A DNA stretch of 64,000 nucleotides from Bacteroides congonensis (GCF_900130125.1 NZ_FQXY01000009.1:473760-537759); one strand, 5' to 3'. Shown: positions 25,428 to 34,573, counted from the first letter of the stretch. A program made the numbers and translations. Notes: generated by a model not told the origin, from the sequence alone.

Positions 25428-25483
25428 CTTATAAAACATGCTATAAAACATTGTTTTTCATATAAATACATATCATACATACT

Positions 25484-25527
25484 ACAATATGTATAGAGAG
25501 TGTTATCTTCTGATTTACAATATGTAT
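25484..25527. repeat. 11-bp direct repeat ACAATATGTAT
   Basis: Identical ACAATATGTAT copies at 25484-25494 and 25517-25527, 33 bp apart, upstream of the xylose operon promoter and of thiD. Possible operator. Confidence 0.5.
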
Positions 25528-25658
25528 TCCAGCCGTTCCCGGGATGAGTAATTGTATAAAGTACAAAAACTAGATTTACGCTTTATTATCAGTACTTTTC
25601 ATGCAAATAACGGTTAGTGGCAACAAGGATACTTATTGTACTTTAAACGATATGCCAT

Positions 25659-25690
25659 TTTGTACCTTATCGTTTTTTATCCTATCTTTG
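25659..25690 (+). promoter_or_regulatory. thiD promoter
   Basis: TTTG (25659-25662) and TATCTTTG (25683-25690) are separated by 20 bases. The -33 box lies inside a TTGTACCTTA motif that repeats a TTGTACTTTA 24 bp upstream. The leader to the ATG at 25715 is short. Confidence 0.8.
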
Positions 25691-25714
25691 CAGGTAAATA
25701 TTAAAAAAACTAAA

Positions 25715-26551
25715 ATGGAACATCCTACAGTCATTTTATCCATTGCCGGTTCCGATTGTTCGGGTGGCGCAGGTATTCAGGCAGATATAAAAACAATCTC
25801 GGCTTTAGGCGGATATGCGGCATCAGCCATTACCGCAGTGACCGTACAAAACACACTGGGAGTATGCGCCGTACAAGCCATGTCTCCTGAAATTGTACGT
25901 GGACAAATAGAGGCCGTGATGGAAGACCTTCAACCTGTTGCTATAAAAATAGGTATGGTGAGTGACATTCAGATTGTTCATGTCATTTCCGATTGCCTGC
26001 GAAAGTATGCGCCCGAATACGTGGTATATGATCCGGTCATGGTATCTACCAGCGGACGAAAATTGATGACGGACGAAGCCATAGAAGAAATAAAAAAAGA
26101 GTTGCTGCCTCTCGTTACCTTACTCACTCCCAATATTGATGAAGCAACCGTGCTCACGGGCAAAAGCATTCACAACATCCGGGAGATGCAGGAAGCAGCC
26201 AAAATATTGACAGATAGTTTCCATACCGGCATTTTAATAAAAGGCGGGCATCTGGAAGGCGACGTAATGTTCGACCTTCTGCACACTGCCGAATCCATAT
26301 ACCATATATATAAAGAGAAAAAGATAGAAAGCAATAATCTGCACGGAACAGGCTGCACCCTCTCCTCCGCTATTGCCACCTACCTCGCAAAAGGCTATCC
26401 CATGCGGGAAGCCATCCAGCATGCCAAAGCTTATATCACCCAGGCAATCATTGCAGGAAAGGATTTGCACATCGGTCACGGCAATGGCCCGCTATGGCAT
26501 TTTCCCGACTCCATTGCACAAATGTGTACATTTTGTGCGGTCGTATCATAA
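25715..26551 (+). CDS. thiD: Hydroxymethylpyrimidine/phosphomethylpyrimidine kinase
   Basis: A 278-residue ribokinase-fold enzyme of thiamine biosynthesis that phosphorylates HMP and HMP-phosphate. Family signatures are SIAGSDCSGGAGIQADIKTI near the N-terminus, TPNIDEATVLTG, and the anion hole plus catalytic Asp/Cys region HGTGCTLSSAIATYLA. The ATG at 25715 is used because the promoter at 25659-25690 excludes the longer frame. It is followed by fabD, which has its own promoter. Confidence 0.9.
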   Translation: MEHPTVILSIAGSDCSGGAGIQADIKTISALGGYAASAITAVTVQNTLGVCAVQAMSPEIVRGQIEAVMEDLQPVAIKIGMVSDIQIVHVISDCLRKYAPEYVVYDPVMVSTSGRKLMTDEAIEEIKKELLPLVTLLTPNIDEATVLTGKSIHNIREMQEAAKILTDSFHTGILIKGGHLEGDVMFDLLHTAESIYHIYKEKKIESNNLHGTGCTLSSAIATYLAKGYPMREAIQHAKAYITQAIIAGKDLHIGHGNGPLWHFPDSIAQMCTFCAVVS

Positions 26552-26558
26552 AAATACG

Positions 26559-26566
26559 TAACTTTG
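26559..26566 (+). promoter_or_regulatory. fabD promoter box
   Basis: TAACTTTG at 26559-26566 lies 36 bases upstream of the fabD start; a TTTG at 26532-26535 is a -33 candidate at 23 bases. Confidence 0.6.
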
Positions 26567-26601
26567 CACCCGCAATTAAAAATCAATTAAATAATAAAAA
26601 T

Positions 26602-27489
26602 ATGAAAGCATTTGTATTTCCCGGTCAAGGCGCTCAATTTGTAGGAATGGGTAAAGACCTGTATGAAAACTCAGCTTTAGCAAAAGAATTGTTTGAAAAA
26701 GCAAATGATATCCTTGGATATCGCATTACAGATATCATGTTCAACGGTACAGACGAAGACCTTCGTCAGACAAAGGTGACTCAACCTGCCGTATTCCTTC
26801 ATTCCGTTATCTCTGCTCTTTGCATGGGCGACGACTTCAAGCCGGAAATGACTGCGGGACACTCCCTCGGCGAATTCTCTGCATTGGTAGCTGCCGGTGC
26901 TTTGAGCTTTGAAGATGGTTTGAAACTGGTTTATGCACGTGCAATGGCTATGCAGAAGGCTTGCGAAGCAACTCCTTCTACCATGGCTGCCATTATCGCA
27001 TTGCCGGATGAAAAAGTAGAAGAAATCTGTGCGTCTGTAAATGCAGAAGGTGAAGTTTGTGTACCTGCCAACTACAACTGTCCGGGACAAATCGTTATCT
27101 CCGGCTCTATACCGGGTATCGAGAAAGCTTGCGAACTGATGAAAGCTGCCGGGGCAAAACGCGCTCTTCCGTTGAAAGTGGGTGGTGCTTTCCACTCTCC
27201 GTTAATGGATCCGGCTAAAGTAGAACTGGAAGCTGCTATCAAGGCAACAGAAATTCATACTCCCAAATGTCCGGTATATCAGAATGTAGACGCCCTCCCT
27301 CATACTGATCCTGCCGAAATCAAGAAAAACCTGGTTGCCCAGTTGACTGCTTCCGTACGCTGGACTCAATCAGTGAAGAATATGATTGCCGACGGCGCTA
27401 CTGATTTCACAGAATGCGGCCCGGGTGCAGTACTTCAGGGATTGATTAAAAAGATAGACGGTTCTGTCAGTGCCCATGGCATTGCATAA
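26602..27489 (+). CDS. fabD: Malonyl-CoA:ACP transacylase
   Basis: A 295-residue acyltransferase that loads malonyl groups onto acyl carrier protein for fatty acid synthesis. The nucleophile motif GHSLGE is at about residues 87-92, the N-terminus shows FPGQGAQFVGMG, the catalytic His is in GGAFHSPLM near residue 200, and the Gln/Arg segment ARAMAMQKA is present. The start is the ATG at 26602. A strong terminator follows, so it is probably a single-gene unit. Confidence 0.95.
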   Translation: MKAFVFPGQGAQFVGMGKDLYENSALAKELFEKANDILGYRITDIMFNGTDEDLRQTKVTQPAVFLHSVISALCMGDDFKPEMTAGHSLGEFSALVAAGALSFEDGLKLVYARAMAMQKACEATPSTMAAIIALPDEKVEEICASVNAEGEVCVPANYNCPGQIVISGSIPGIEKACELMKAAGAKRALPLKVGGAFHSPLMDPAKVELEAAIKATEIHTPKCPVYQNVDALPHTDPAEIKKNLVAQLTASVRWTQSVKNMIADGATDFTECGPGAVLQGLIKKIDGSVSAHGIA

Positions 27490-27522
27490 ACATCAGAAAA
27501 AATACACTATTCATTAGTTTAC

Positions 27523-27558
27523 AGCGTGTTGGCAGGATTGTCAACACGCTTTTTTTTT
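27523..27558 (+). terminator. fabD terminator
   Basis: AGCGTGTTG (27523-27531) pairs with CAACACGCT (27542-27550), followed by eight T. Confidence 0.9.
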
Positions 27559-27686
27559 ATTCTCAATCTTCATACCAAAAGGATACTAACATGTTCTAAA
27601 ACATTCAGGCAGAATTCTTTTCCGTAAACTTTCCGTATCTTGCTTCTGTTTTATTAATAGGAATCATTTACTCAAATTTGTGAGCC

Positions 27687-28817
27687 ATGAAAATACATGA
27701 ATATCAAGCGAAAGAGATTTTCTCCAAGTATGGAATACCTGTTGAGAGGCACACGCTATGCCGTACCGCCACGGGTGTTGTAGCCGCATTTCGGACTATC
27801 GGGACGGACAAAGTCGTTATTAAAGCGCAAGTATTGACGGGTGGCCGGGGAAAAGCCGGTGGAGTCAAAGTGGTAGATAACATGGAAGATGCCTATCAGG
27901 AAGCAAGAAATATTCTTGAGATGAGCATCAAAGGGCTCCCCGTCAATCAGGTACTGGTGAGTGAAGCCATTGATATTGCAGCCGAATATTATGTCGGCTT
28001 TACTATCGACCGGAACACACGTTCCGTTGTTCTTATGATGAGCGCATCCGGTGGAATGGATATTGAAGAAGTAGCCCGGCGAACACCGGAAAAAATCATC
28101 CGGTATTCAATAGATCCGTTTATCGGGCTTCCCGATTATTTGGCACGGCATTTCGCTTTCTCCCTATTTCCACAGATGGAACAGGCAGGCAGGATGGCCG
28201 TTATCCTTCAGGAACTTTATAAAGTATTTATAGAAAACGACGCATCGTTGGTGGAAGTCAATCCGTTGGCGCTCACCGCAAAGGGTACGCTGATAGCTAT
28301 TGATGCCAAGATTGTTTTTGACGATAATGCTCTTTACCGCCATCCGGGCATACAGGCATTATCTGACCCGACGGAAGAAGAAAAGGTTGAAGCAAACGCG
28401 AAAGATAAAGGATTCAGTTATGTTCATATGGACGGTAATATCGGTTGCATGGTGAACGGCGCCGGACTTGCCATGGCTACAATGGATATGATTAAACTGC
28501 ACGGTGGAAATCCGGCCAACTTCCTAGATATCGGCGGTAGTTCCAATCCTCTCAAAGTAGTGGAAGCCATGAAACTCCTGTTGCAGGACGAAAAAGTCAA
28601 AGTGGTTCTGATTAATATTTTCGGCGGAATCACCCGCTGTGATGATGTGGCAATGGGACTTATCCAGGCATTCGACATGATAAAGGGCGATATACCTGTC
28701 ATCGTACGGCTTACAGGAACCAATGAGAATATCGGACGGGAGCTGCTACGGAATCATAGCCGTTTTCAGATAGCCACGACCATGAAAGAAGCCGCGTTGA
28801 TGGCTCTGAAATCATAA
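27687..28817 (+). CDS. sucC: Succinyl-CoA synthetase, beta subunit
   Basis: A 376-residue ATP-grasp protein that, with SucD, interconverts succinyl-CoA and succinate with ADP or GDP phosphorylation. The N-terminus MKIHEYQAKEIFSKYGIPV is diagnostic; GGRGKAGGVK and NGAGLAMATMDMIKLHGG are nucleotide- and subunit-contact segments, and INIFGGITRCDDVAMGLI is near the C-terminus. It is 33 bases before sucD, in an operon. Confidence 0.95.
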   Translation: MKIHEYQAKEIFSKYGIPVERHTLCRTATGVVAAFRTIGTDKVVIKAQVLTGGRGKAGGVKVVDNMEDAYQEARNILEMSIKGLPVNQVLVSEAIDIAAEYYVGFTIDRNTRSVVLMMSASGGMDIEEVARRTPEKIIRYSIDPFIGLPDYLARHFAFSLFPQMEQAGRMAVILQELYKVFIENDASLVEVNPLALTAKGTLIAIDAKIVFDDNALYRHPGIQALSDPTEEEKVEANAKDKGFSYVHMDGNIGCMVNGAGLAMATMDMIKLHGGNPANFLDIGGSSNPLKVVEAMKLLLQDEKVKVVLINIFGGITRCDDVAMGLIQAFDMIKGDIPVIVRLTGTNENIGRELLRNHSRFQIATTMKEAALMALKS

Positions 28818-28850
28818 TGCATAACGAATCACTTTAAAAGTAAACCAATT

Positions 28851-29711
28851 ATGAGCATATTAATAGATAAATCCACTCGCTTGATTGTACAAGGAATCAC
28901 AGGCAGGGACGGACTTTTCCACGCCAAAAAGATGAAAGAATACGGAACCAATGTTGTTGGCGGAACTTCTCCGGGCAAAGGCGGAACGAACGTAGACGGT
29001 ATTCCGGTATTCAACACCATGTATGAAGCTGTCGGACAGACGCAGGCCAACACTTCCATCATTTTCGTTCCGGCGCGTTTTGCGGCGGATGCGATTATGG
29101 AAGCGGCAGATGCGGGTATCCGGTTAATTGTCTGCATTGCGGAAGGTATTCCCACACTGGATGTAATTAAAGCGCACCGGTTTGTTGAAGAGAAAGGCGC
29201 CATGTTGATCGGACCAAATTGTCCGGGACTTATTTCTCCGGAAAAAAGTATGGTTGGTATCCTGCCGGGACAAGTCTTCAAGGAAGGAAAAGTCGGAGTT
29301 ATCAGCCGCAGCGGAACACTCACTTATGAAATAGTATATCACTTGACGACCAATGGCATGGGACAATCCACCGCTATCGGTATCGGTGGCGATCCTGTCG
29401 TAGGACTGCATTTTCTCCAATTACTGGAGATGTTTCAGAACGATCCGGAAACAGAAGCTATTGTACTGATTGGAGAGATCGGCGGAAACGCGGAAGAACA
29501 GGCTGCCGAATATATTCGTCAGAATGTCAGCAAACCTGTTGTGGCGTTTATTGCCGGACAGTCCGCTCCTCCGGGAAAACAGATGGGACATGCGGGAGCC
29601 ATTATTTCAGGAAGTTCCGGTTCGGCAGAAGAGAAGGTCAAAGCACTGGAAGCTGCCGGTATCCGAGTAGCGGAAGAACCTTCGGACATTCCGGAATTAT
29701 TGAAAAGATAA
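28851..29711 (+). CDS. sucD: Succinyl-CoA synthetase, alpha subunit
   Basis: A 286-residue protein with a CoA-binding Rossmann N-terminal domain ([20 protein letters not shown]), the [10 protein letters not shown] segment, and the active-site phosphohistidine in [10 protein letters not shown] near residue 246. With SucC it completes the succinyl-CoA step. It is followed after 31 bases by a small charged protein gene on the same strand. Confidence 0.95.
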   Translation: MSILIDKSTRLIVQGITGRDGLFHAKKMKEYGTNVVGGTSPGKGGTNVDGIPVFNTMYEAVGQTQANTSIIFVPARFAADAIMEAADAGIRLIVCIAEGIPTLDVIKAHRFVEEKGAMLIGPNCPGLISPEKSMVGILPGQVFKEGKVGVISRSGTLTYEIVYHLTTNGMGQSTAIGIGGDPVVGLHFLQLLEMFQNDPETEAIVLIGEIGGNAEEQAAEYIRQNVSKPVVAFIAGQSAPPGKQMGHAGAIISGSSGSAEEKVKALEAAGIRVAEEPSDIPELLKR

Positions 29712-29742
29712 TAAGAAACAGTCATTTAAAAATTAGAATAAT

Positions 29743-29916
29743 ATGGGCAGACGTAGGCAATTGGAGCATGAAGTATCCCTGGCACAGGAAAGAATAAAGA
29801 AAGCGGCTAAGGATACGCCAAAGAATATCCTGAAGTTATGGGAACAGGAACTGGTAGATCTTGAACTGGAACTCAATAATCTGGTGGATGATGAAGAAGA
29901 TAATAATGAGGACTAG
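29743..29916 (+). CDS. Small charged protein (57 aa) after sucD
   Basis: An ATG at 29743 opens 57 codons ending in TAG at 29914-29916. The protein starts MGRRRQLEHEVSLAQERIKK, continues with a predicted helix (ILKLWEQELVDLELELNNLV) and ends in an acidic tail. It is strongly charged, helical and without a signal peptide, suggesting a coiled coil. The gene is 31 bases after sucD and ends 10 bases before a terminator, so it is probably co-transcribed with sucCD. Function unknown. Confidence 0.65.
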   Translation: MGRRRQLEHEVSLAQERIKKAAKDTPKNILKLWEQELVDLELELNNLVDDEEDNNED

Positions 29917-29926
29917 CTGAAATAGA

Positions 29927-29967
29927 AGAAGGGCGTGTCGGTTTACCTGACACGCCCTTCTTTATTA
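29927..29967. terminator. Bidirectional terminator
   Basis: AGAAGGGCGTGTC (29927-29939) pairs perfectly with GACACGCCCTTCT (29949-29961), with a nine-base loop and TTTATT afterwards. It lies between the sucCD unit and the convergent RRM gene. Confidence 0.9.
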
Positions 29968-29985
29968 TCGGCTGTATATCCAGTC

Positions 29986-30231
29986 TTAGTTTCTTGGCAA
30001 AGCTTCTTTTACTACCATTGAACGACCTACATATTCAGCACCATTCAATTGTTTGATAGCATTGTTAGCTTCTGTATCATCCGGCATTTCGATAAACGCA
30101 AAACCTTTTGATCTTCTAGTTTCACGGTCTGTGATTAACTTTACTGAAGCAACTGTTCCATACTCTTCCATTACATTTCTCAAGTCTGATTCCTTAACAT
30201 TATAGCTAAGATTTCCAATGTACAAATTCAT
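29986..30231 (-). CDS. RRM-domain RNA-binding protein
   Basis: An 81-residue protein that is one RNA recognition motif: RNP2 LYIGNLSYNV at the N-terminus and RNP1 KGFAFIEM at about residues 44-51, with a C-terminal basic tail. Such single-RRM proteins are abundant in Bacteroides, where they act as global RNA-binding regulators; the specific role is not known. The ATG at 30231 (MNLYIGNL) is used rather than a start three codons upstream. A TATATTTG box at 30238-30245 places the transcription start at or next to the ATG. Confidence 0.9.
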   Translation of the reverse strand: MNLYIGNLSYNVKESDLRNVMEEYGTVASVKLITDRETRRSKGFAFIEMPDDTEANNAIKQLNGAEYVGRSMVVKEALPRN

Positions 30232-30237
30232 AAAATA

Positions 30238-30245
30238 CAAATATA
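30238..30245 (-). promoter_or_regulatory. TATATTTG box next to the RRM start
   Basis: The minus-strand box ends 7 bases before the ATG at 30231, which would give a leaderless or near-leaderless mRNA if used. Confidence 0.5.
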
Positions 30246-30420
30246 AAAAATTAATAATTCAATAAGAAAGTTTTGGGAAGAGCTAAATTAGAGATGGAAA
30301 TGCTCAAGTAAATGAGAAGATTCATGTAAAATAATCAAATCGCAATAAACCTCTTTATTGTTGTTGATGCAAAGTAAAGCATTCTTTGGGGATAATGCAC
30401 TATACTCCCTCCTTTTTCTT

Positions 30421-30639
30421 TCAATAAAACATCTTTTTTATGAAATTAGGCCAATACTTAACGTATTTAAGCCTTATTGCCGGTGATTTTCCAAGTTTAT
30501 CATCTGAATTTTCTTTCGGCAGCCTCTTCATTACAAACTCCTCAAAAAACTGTTTCTTATAACTTCCGCCTATAGCTATCTCATAAGACTTGATAAAAAT
30601 ATCATTCGTATCGACGTGACTCCGGAAACAATTAGCCAT
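30421..30639 (-). CDS. Doubtful 72-residue reading frame
   Basis: An open frame from the ATG at 30639 in the 525-bp stretch between the RRM gene and glnA. The protein is basic and aromatic near its end (KYVKYWPNFIKKMF). No promoter, no domain and no similarity that I recognise; it may be non-coding or a remnant. The rest of the stretch (30246-30420) is AT-rich and I see nothing in it. Confidence 0.25.
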   Translation of the reverse strand: MANCFRSHVDTNDIFIKSYEIAIGGSYKKQFFEEFVMKRLPKENSDDKLGKSPAIRLKYVKYWPNFIKKMFY

Positions 30640-30706
30640 ATACGCAAAAAGTACGAGTAGCTGAGATTGATTGCTAAATAGATGCCAAAGTACAGAGCAA
30701 CCATAC

Positions 30707-30743
30707 AAAAAGGCTATCCTCCCCCAAAGGAAGATAGCCTTTT
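30707..30743 (-). terminator. glnA terminator
   Basis: AAAAGGCTATC (30707-30717) pairs with GATAGCCTTTT (30733-30743); on the minus strand a T-run follows. It ends the glutamine synthetase transcript. Confidence 0.85.
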
Positions 30744-30765
30744 CCTCAATATATCTTGTTATTTA

Positions 30766-32268
30766 TTACCCGCAGTGGAAATACTTATGTACCAACTCCA
30801 ACATTTCCTGTGGTTTACCATCCAAATCCGCACGCAATGTCTTGTCCTCATAGCTCCGAAGTTTTCGGATAATGCCGTCAATCATTGCCGGACTAAATAC
30901 GTTGTATTGTTCAAAGATTGCTCTTTGCTGTTGCAGGCAGTCGGCAGAAGCTTCGCAGCTATCCGGCAATTGTGCCAATACTTTCAGTTTATCTTCATTC
31001 TCTTTTTGATGGATATTCACGTTCACATATGTTTCGCGGGCAATATCCAATGCATTTCCTAATTCAAAACCATGACGGCAGGCAACGGCCAAACCAGCCA
31101 ACAGTTGATATAAATCTGCCGAACCATCCGGCGAACGCATTTCCACTGTCTGCTTCTGACTGGTGTCAAAATGGCTTTCAGTTTCTAATGGATTTGCCAA
31201 TGTACACATATCTGTCTTGGCAGCCCAGCCCAGGGGAACACGCACTAATACGGAACGGTTGCGATCTCCCCAGCAAACATTGGTAGGTGCCTCCTGATGA
31301 GGGACAAGGCGGAAGTATGAAGTAGGATTCGTATTTCCAAAGGCAGTAATCGAAGGAGCAAGTACCATCATTCCGGCAATTGCCTTACGGGCTGTTTCGG
31401 ACAAAACGCCGTCTTGTAGCATTTGATTCTTTCCGTCTTTCATAATACGCATATGAACATGCAAGCCCGAACCTGCTTTACCTGCTGTAATCTTAGGGGC
31501 GAACGTCACATTATATCCATATTTATATCCCAAATTACGAATTACCCATTTGGCTATCATCAGTTGGTCTGCTGCCTGCGACACGGGAACAGGCAAGAAT
31601 TCTATTTCATTCTGTTCGTAGATATAACCGTCCAAAGTAAAATTACCAACTTCGGAGTGGCCGTACTTTATTTGTCCACCCGTCTGTGCGATATATGACA
31701 TACATTGGGTACGGAATTCATTGAATTTGGCATAAGGGCCTGATTCATGATAACCACGTTGGTCGGTTGCCTGGAACATGCCGGTATCCGGTGCTATTAC
31801 ATAATATTCCAGTTCGCCCATAGCTTGAAATTCCATTCCGGTGACTTCCGTAAAGGTCTTGCTTGCTTTGTAAAGAGTATGTTCCGGTGCACTTTCGAGC
31901 GGCTCTCCGTCTTTATTGAAGAAAGAGCAAAGCATGGACAGGGTCGGAATCTCCGCAAACGGGTCAACAAATGCAGTACAGAAACGGGGAATTACATAAA
32001 GGTCACTGCTTCCCGCTTCTATAAAAGAGAAAAGACTGGAACCGTCTACCCGTTCTCCACAAGTAAGAATAGCTTCCAGATAAGCCTCGTTATTGATAAC
32101 AAAGTTCAAAGTTTTCAAACGACCGTCTCCCGCAGGGTACATAAAATTAACCATGCGGATATCTTTTTGTTGGATAAATGAGATAATGTCAGCTTTGGTA
32201 AATTCAGAAGTCGGCTTCTGAAGGAATGCTACCAATTGGTTGGCATTCATTGATAAATTTTGATTCAT
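30766..32268 (-). CDS. Glutamine synthetase
   Basis: A 500-residue enzyme of the glutamine synthetase superfamily that condenses glutamate and ammonia. Signatures are the beta-grasp N-terminal part (FMYPAGDGRLKTLNFVI), KITAGKAGSGLHVHM (ATP/glutamate site) and NPTSYFRLVPHQEAP plus WGDRNRSVLVRVP. Insertions and the divergence of the C-terminal adenylylation region set it apart from enteric GlnA; glutamine synthetase function is inferred. A TATCTTTG box at 32318-32325 lies upstream. It is monocistronic. Confidence 0.85.
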   Translation of the reverse strand: MNQNLSMNANQLVAFLQKPTSEFTKADIISFIQQKDIRMVNFMYPAGDGRLKTLNFVINNEAYLEAILTCGERVDGSSLFSFIEAGSSDLYVIPRFCTAFVDPFAEIPTLSMLCSFFNKDGEPLESAPEHTLYKASKTFTEVTGMEFQAMGELEYYVIAPDTGMFQATDQRGYHESGPYAKFNEFRTQCMSYIAQTGGQIKYGHSEVGNFTLDGYIYEQNEIEFLPVPVSQAADQLMIAKWVIRNLGYKYGYNVTFAPKITAGKAGSGLHVHMRIMKDGKNQMLQDGVLSETARKAIAGMMVLAPSITAFGNTNPTSYFRLVPHQEAPTNVCWGDRNRSVLVRVPLGWAAKTDMCTLANPLETESHFDTSQKQTVEMRSPDGSADLYQLLAGLAVACRHGFELGNALDIARETYVNVNIHQKENEDKLKVLAQLPDSCEASADCLQQQRAIFEQYNVFSPAMIDGIIRKLRSYEDKTLRADLDGKPQEMLELVHKYFHCG

Positions 32269-32317
32269 AATCGGTTGTTTTTCGTTGTTGTATGATTAAA
32301 AACGGTTTGTTGAACGC

Positions 32318-32325
32318 CAAAGATA
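32318..32325 (-). promoter_or_regulatory. TATCTTTG box for glutamine synthetase
   Basis: The minus-strand box is 50 bases upstream of the start; a TTTG at 32343-32346 (minus) is a -33 candidate with a short 17-base spacer. Confidence 0.6.
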
Positions 32326-32372
32326 AGGAAAAGATAGAAAAACAAATAAAAATAGGTGAGATTATTTCCTGA

Positions 32373-33176
32373 CTATTTAAAGCGTTTTAAATCTTTCTTC
32401 TCAAAAATCCATTCCGGAGTGTATAGTTTTCCTTCATCAGTTTCCGCCAGTTCATACCAGGGAGACAACCTTCGACTGGTAGGATTTACGAGAATATGAA
32501 TCTGCTGTGCAGGCATATAGCTCTGTGCCAACAGAAATACTTTCTTTTTTGTATCCAGGTGAATGGCGACATCTATCACAATGACAGCATGCCCGGGTGA
32601 ACCACCTTTTATAAAAACATCACCGGGTTGCAGAGAAGTATAAGGTACAGTTTGAAGTTCTTGGGATAAAGAAGCCGTTCCGGCATACATAAAGACGATA
32701 TCCAGGTAACCGCGGAAAGTTTTATATGAATAATCCTTACCCTTGCCCGAATCATACCATTGCACCTGATTCCCACTAACCTTTATACGATTTCCTTCCG
32801 CCCATTTCTTATATTCAGCCGCGAATCCACTTGTAAAATTGAATTTTATTTCGTCATACCGTTTGTGCTTCCACAAGTATTCCGCCCGCAAACGTATCAC
32901 GGCATCGGCACATTGCTGCAAATCACGATTACCTATTTCCATATCCACCACGGCAAATGCAGCGGCCTGATTCGATTTTTCTCTTCCATTATGAAGCAAG
33001 ACTTTACTACCTTTTGGCAATAAGGGCAGAGTGCGCAAATAAGCAGTAAAAGAATTATCATGACAGTCCTCTCTGACATATCCTGTCGGTGGAGTAATTC
33101 TGTCCGCCAATTTCTCTTGTCCCCATGATTGCAGGGCTGCCAAAAACAGTCCTGCACAGATTAGCAAATACTTCAT
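32373..33176 (-). CDS. DUF4846 family secreted protein
   Basis: A 267-residue protein with a cleavable signal peptide (MKYLLICAGLFLAALQSWGQ). The DUF4846 domain fills the mature part; visible segments are FTAYLRTLPLLPKGSKVLLH, QQCADAVIRLRAEYLW and GDVFIKGGSPGHAVIVID. DUF4846 is a Bacteroidetes-enriched domain of unknown function; an enzymatic role is suggested only by the conserved His in SPGHAVIV. It lies after a 66-residue gene, probably in one leftward unit. Confidence 0.8.
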   Translation of the reverse strand: MKYLLICAGLFLAALQSWGQEKLADRITPPTGYVREDCHDNSFTAYLRTLPLLPKGSKVLLHNGREKSNQAAAFAVVDMEIGNRDLQQCADAVIRLRAEYLWKHKRYDEIKFNFTSGFAAEYKKWAEGNRIKVSGNQVQWYDSGKGKDYSYKTFRGYLDIVFMYAGTASLSQELQTVPYTSLQPGDVFIKGGSPGHAVIVIDVAIHLDTKKKVFLLAQSYMPAQQIHILVNPTSRRLSPWYELAETDEGKLYTPEWIFEKKDLKRFK

Positions 33177-33219
33177 TCTATATCCTTTTTATTGATTATA
33201 TATCAGTAAACGACACCTT

Positions 33220-33420
33220 TTATTTCTTCCATTCATCAAGTTTGCAAAGCGGATTCTTCTGAAATTCTTCCCAGTCTTTTCTCAACAGTTCTTCGCAGGC
33301 GATAATTAATTGATGACGTTCATTTGTGTTTGTCGGATCTTTCTTGATATCTTCTATATATTCAAGCAGATTCCAACATCCTCCTGAAAAGGTCAGTGCT
33401 ATTTTGAGTTTATTTTCCAT
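33220..33420 (-). CDS. Hypothetical 66-residue protein
   Basis: A small soluble protein, MENKLKIALTFSGGCWNLLE at its start, with acidic and basic residues in an alternating helix. No recognised domain. It is 43 bases before the DUF4846 gene on the same strand and follows a TATATTTG promoter box, so the two are likely transcribed together. Confidence 0.6.
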   Translation of the reverse strand: MENKLKIALTFSGGCWNLLEYIEDIKKDPTNTNERHQLIIACEELLRKDWEEFQKNPLCKLDEWKK

Positions 33421-33445
33421 AATGTATATTTTAAGTTGTGTGAGA

Positions 33446-33453
33446 CAAATATA
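33446..33453 (-). promoter_or_regulatory. TATATTTG promoter box
   Basis: A minus-strand -7 box 26 bases upstream of the 66-residue gene. No clear -33 box. The remaining bases up to 33658 hold nothing I recognise. Confidence 0.5.
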
Positions 33454-33658
33454 AGTAATTATTGTTTAATACGAAGACGAATATCTATTTTTCTTCCGAT
33501 TGAGGGGATGAACAGCGTGTGTACGATGCAATGTTTCAGCATCTATTTCCGTTAAAAAGCTTTGTTCTTGTCTTAATGCTCCAAACGTGCTGACCTGAAA
33601 AACTAATCGGACGCTTCAACTGTTTTATTTTCAGTAGAAACCTCTAAATTACAGTCAC

Positions 33659-34546
33659 ATGAAGAAGGATATGCTTAAAGAATTACTGGCAAAGCCCGGA
33701 AAAAAACATTTGGTATCGGATTTCGATTCGTCATTCACGGGTGATTTGTCCAAACAGGACGCTAAAGAACAGTTGGCTAAAGATGTTGAGAAACTCTCAG
33801 AGCTGCAAAGTATGCTTTACGCACAAGACCGGTATTCGATTCTGATTATTTTTCAGGCGATGGACGCAGCCGGAAAGGATGGGACTATCAAGCATGTGAT
33901 GTCCGGTATTAATCCGCAGGGATGCCAGGTGTATTCATTCAAACAGCCCTCTGCCGAAGAATTAGACCATGATTATCTTTGGCGCATCAATCGTTCGCTG
34001 CCGGAAAGAGGACGCATCGGCATCTTCAACCGTTCACAATACGAAGATGTGTTGATTGCCAGGGTGCATCCTGAAATCATTTTATCCAATAAGCTGCCGG
34101 GCATTGAAACGATGAAAGATATTGATCCTGACTTCTGGAAACGCCGTTATCGGCAGATTAATGATTTCGAACGTTACCTGACGGAAAATGGTACAGTCGT
34201 TCTGAAATTCTTCCTTAACGTATCGAAAGCTGAACAGAAAAAGCGATTTATGGAGCGATTGGACGATCCGGCAAAAAACTGGAAGTTTTCTTCCGCAGAC
34301 ATCAAGGAACGCCGGTTCTGGGATGAGTATATGAAGGCTTATGCGGACGTATTGACGGAGACATCGACTGAAGTGGCTCCCTGGTATGTAATTCCCGCAG
34401 ATAATAAATGGTTCATGCGGTATGCAGTGGGGCGAATCATTTGCGACCGGATGCAACAATTGGACTTGCATTATCCCAAACTGTCAAAAGAAGGGCTGGA
34501 AAAATTGGAAGAATGTAAGAAAAGTGTATCAGACATTAACTTTTGA
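33659..34546 (+). CDS. Polyphosphate kinase 2 family protein
   Basis: A 295-residue PPK2-domain enzyme that transfers phosphate between polyphosphate and a nucleotide. The P-loop-like motif FQAMDAAGKDGTIKHV is at about residues 63-78, the lid segment NRSQYEDVLIARVHPE near residue 130, and a C-terminal WYVIPADNKWFMRYAVGRII. Class I members favour ADP or GDP; which direction and nucleotide it uses cannot be read from the sequence. It stands alone. Confidence 0.9.
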   Translation: MKKDMLKELLAKPGKKHLVSDFDSSFTGDLSKQDAKEQLAKDVEKLSELQSMLYAQDRYSILIIFQAMDAAGKDGTIKHVMSGINPQGCQVYSFKQPSAEELDHDYLWRINRSLPERGRIGIFNRSQYEDVLIARVHPEIILSNKLPGIETMKDIDPDFWKRRYRQINDFERYLTENGTVVLKFFLNVSKAEQKKRFMERLDDPAKNWKFSSADIKERRFWDEYMKAYADVLTETSTEVAPWYVIPADNKWFMRYAVGRIICDRMQQLDLHYPKLSKEGLEKLEECKKSVSDINF

Positions 34547-34573
34547 TTCGCTTGCGCTTATCCTTTTTTATTC

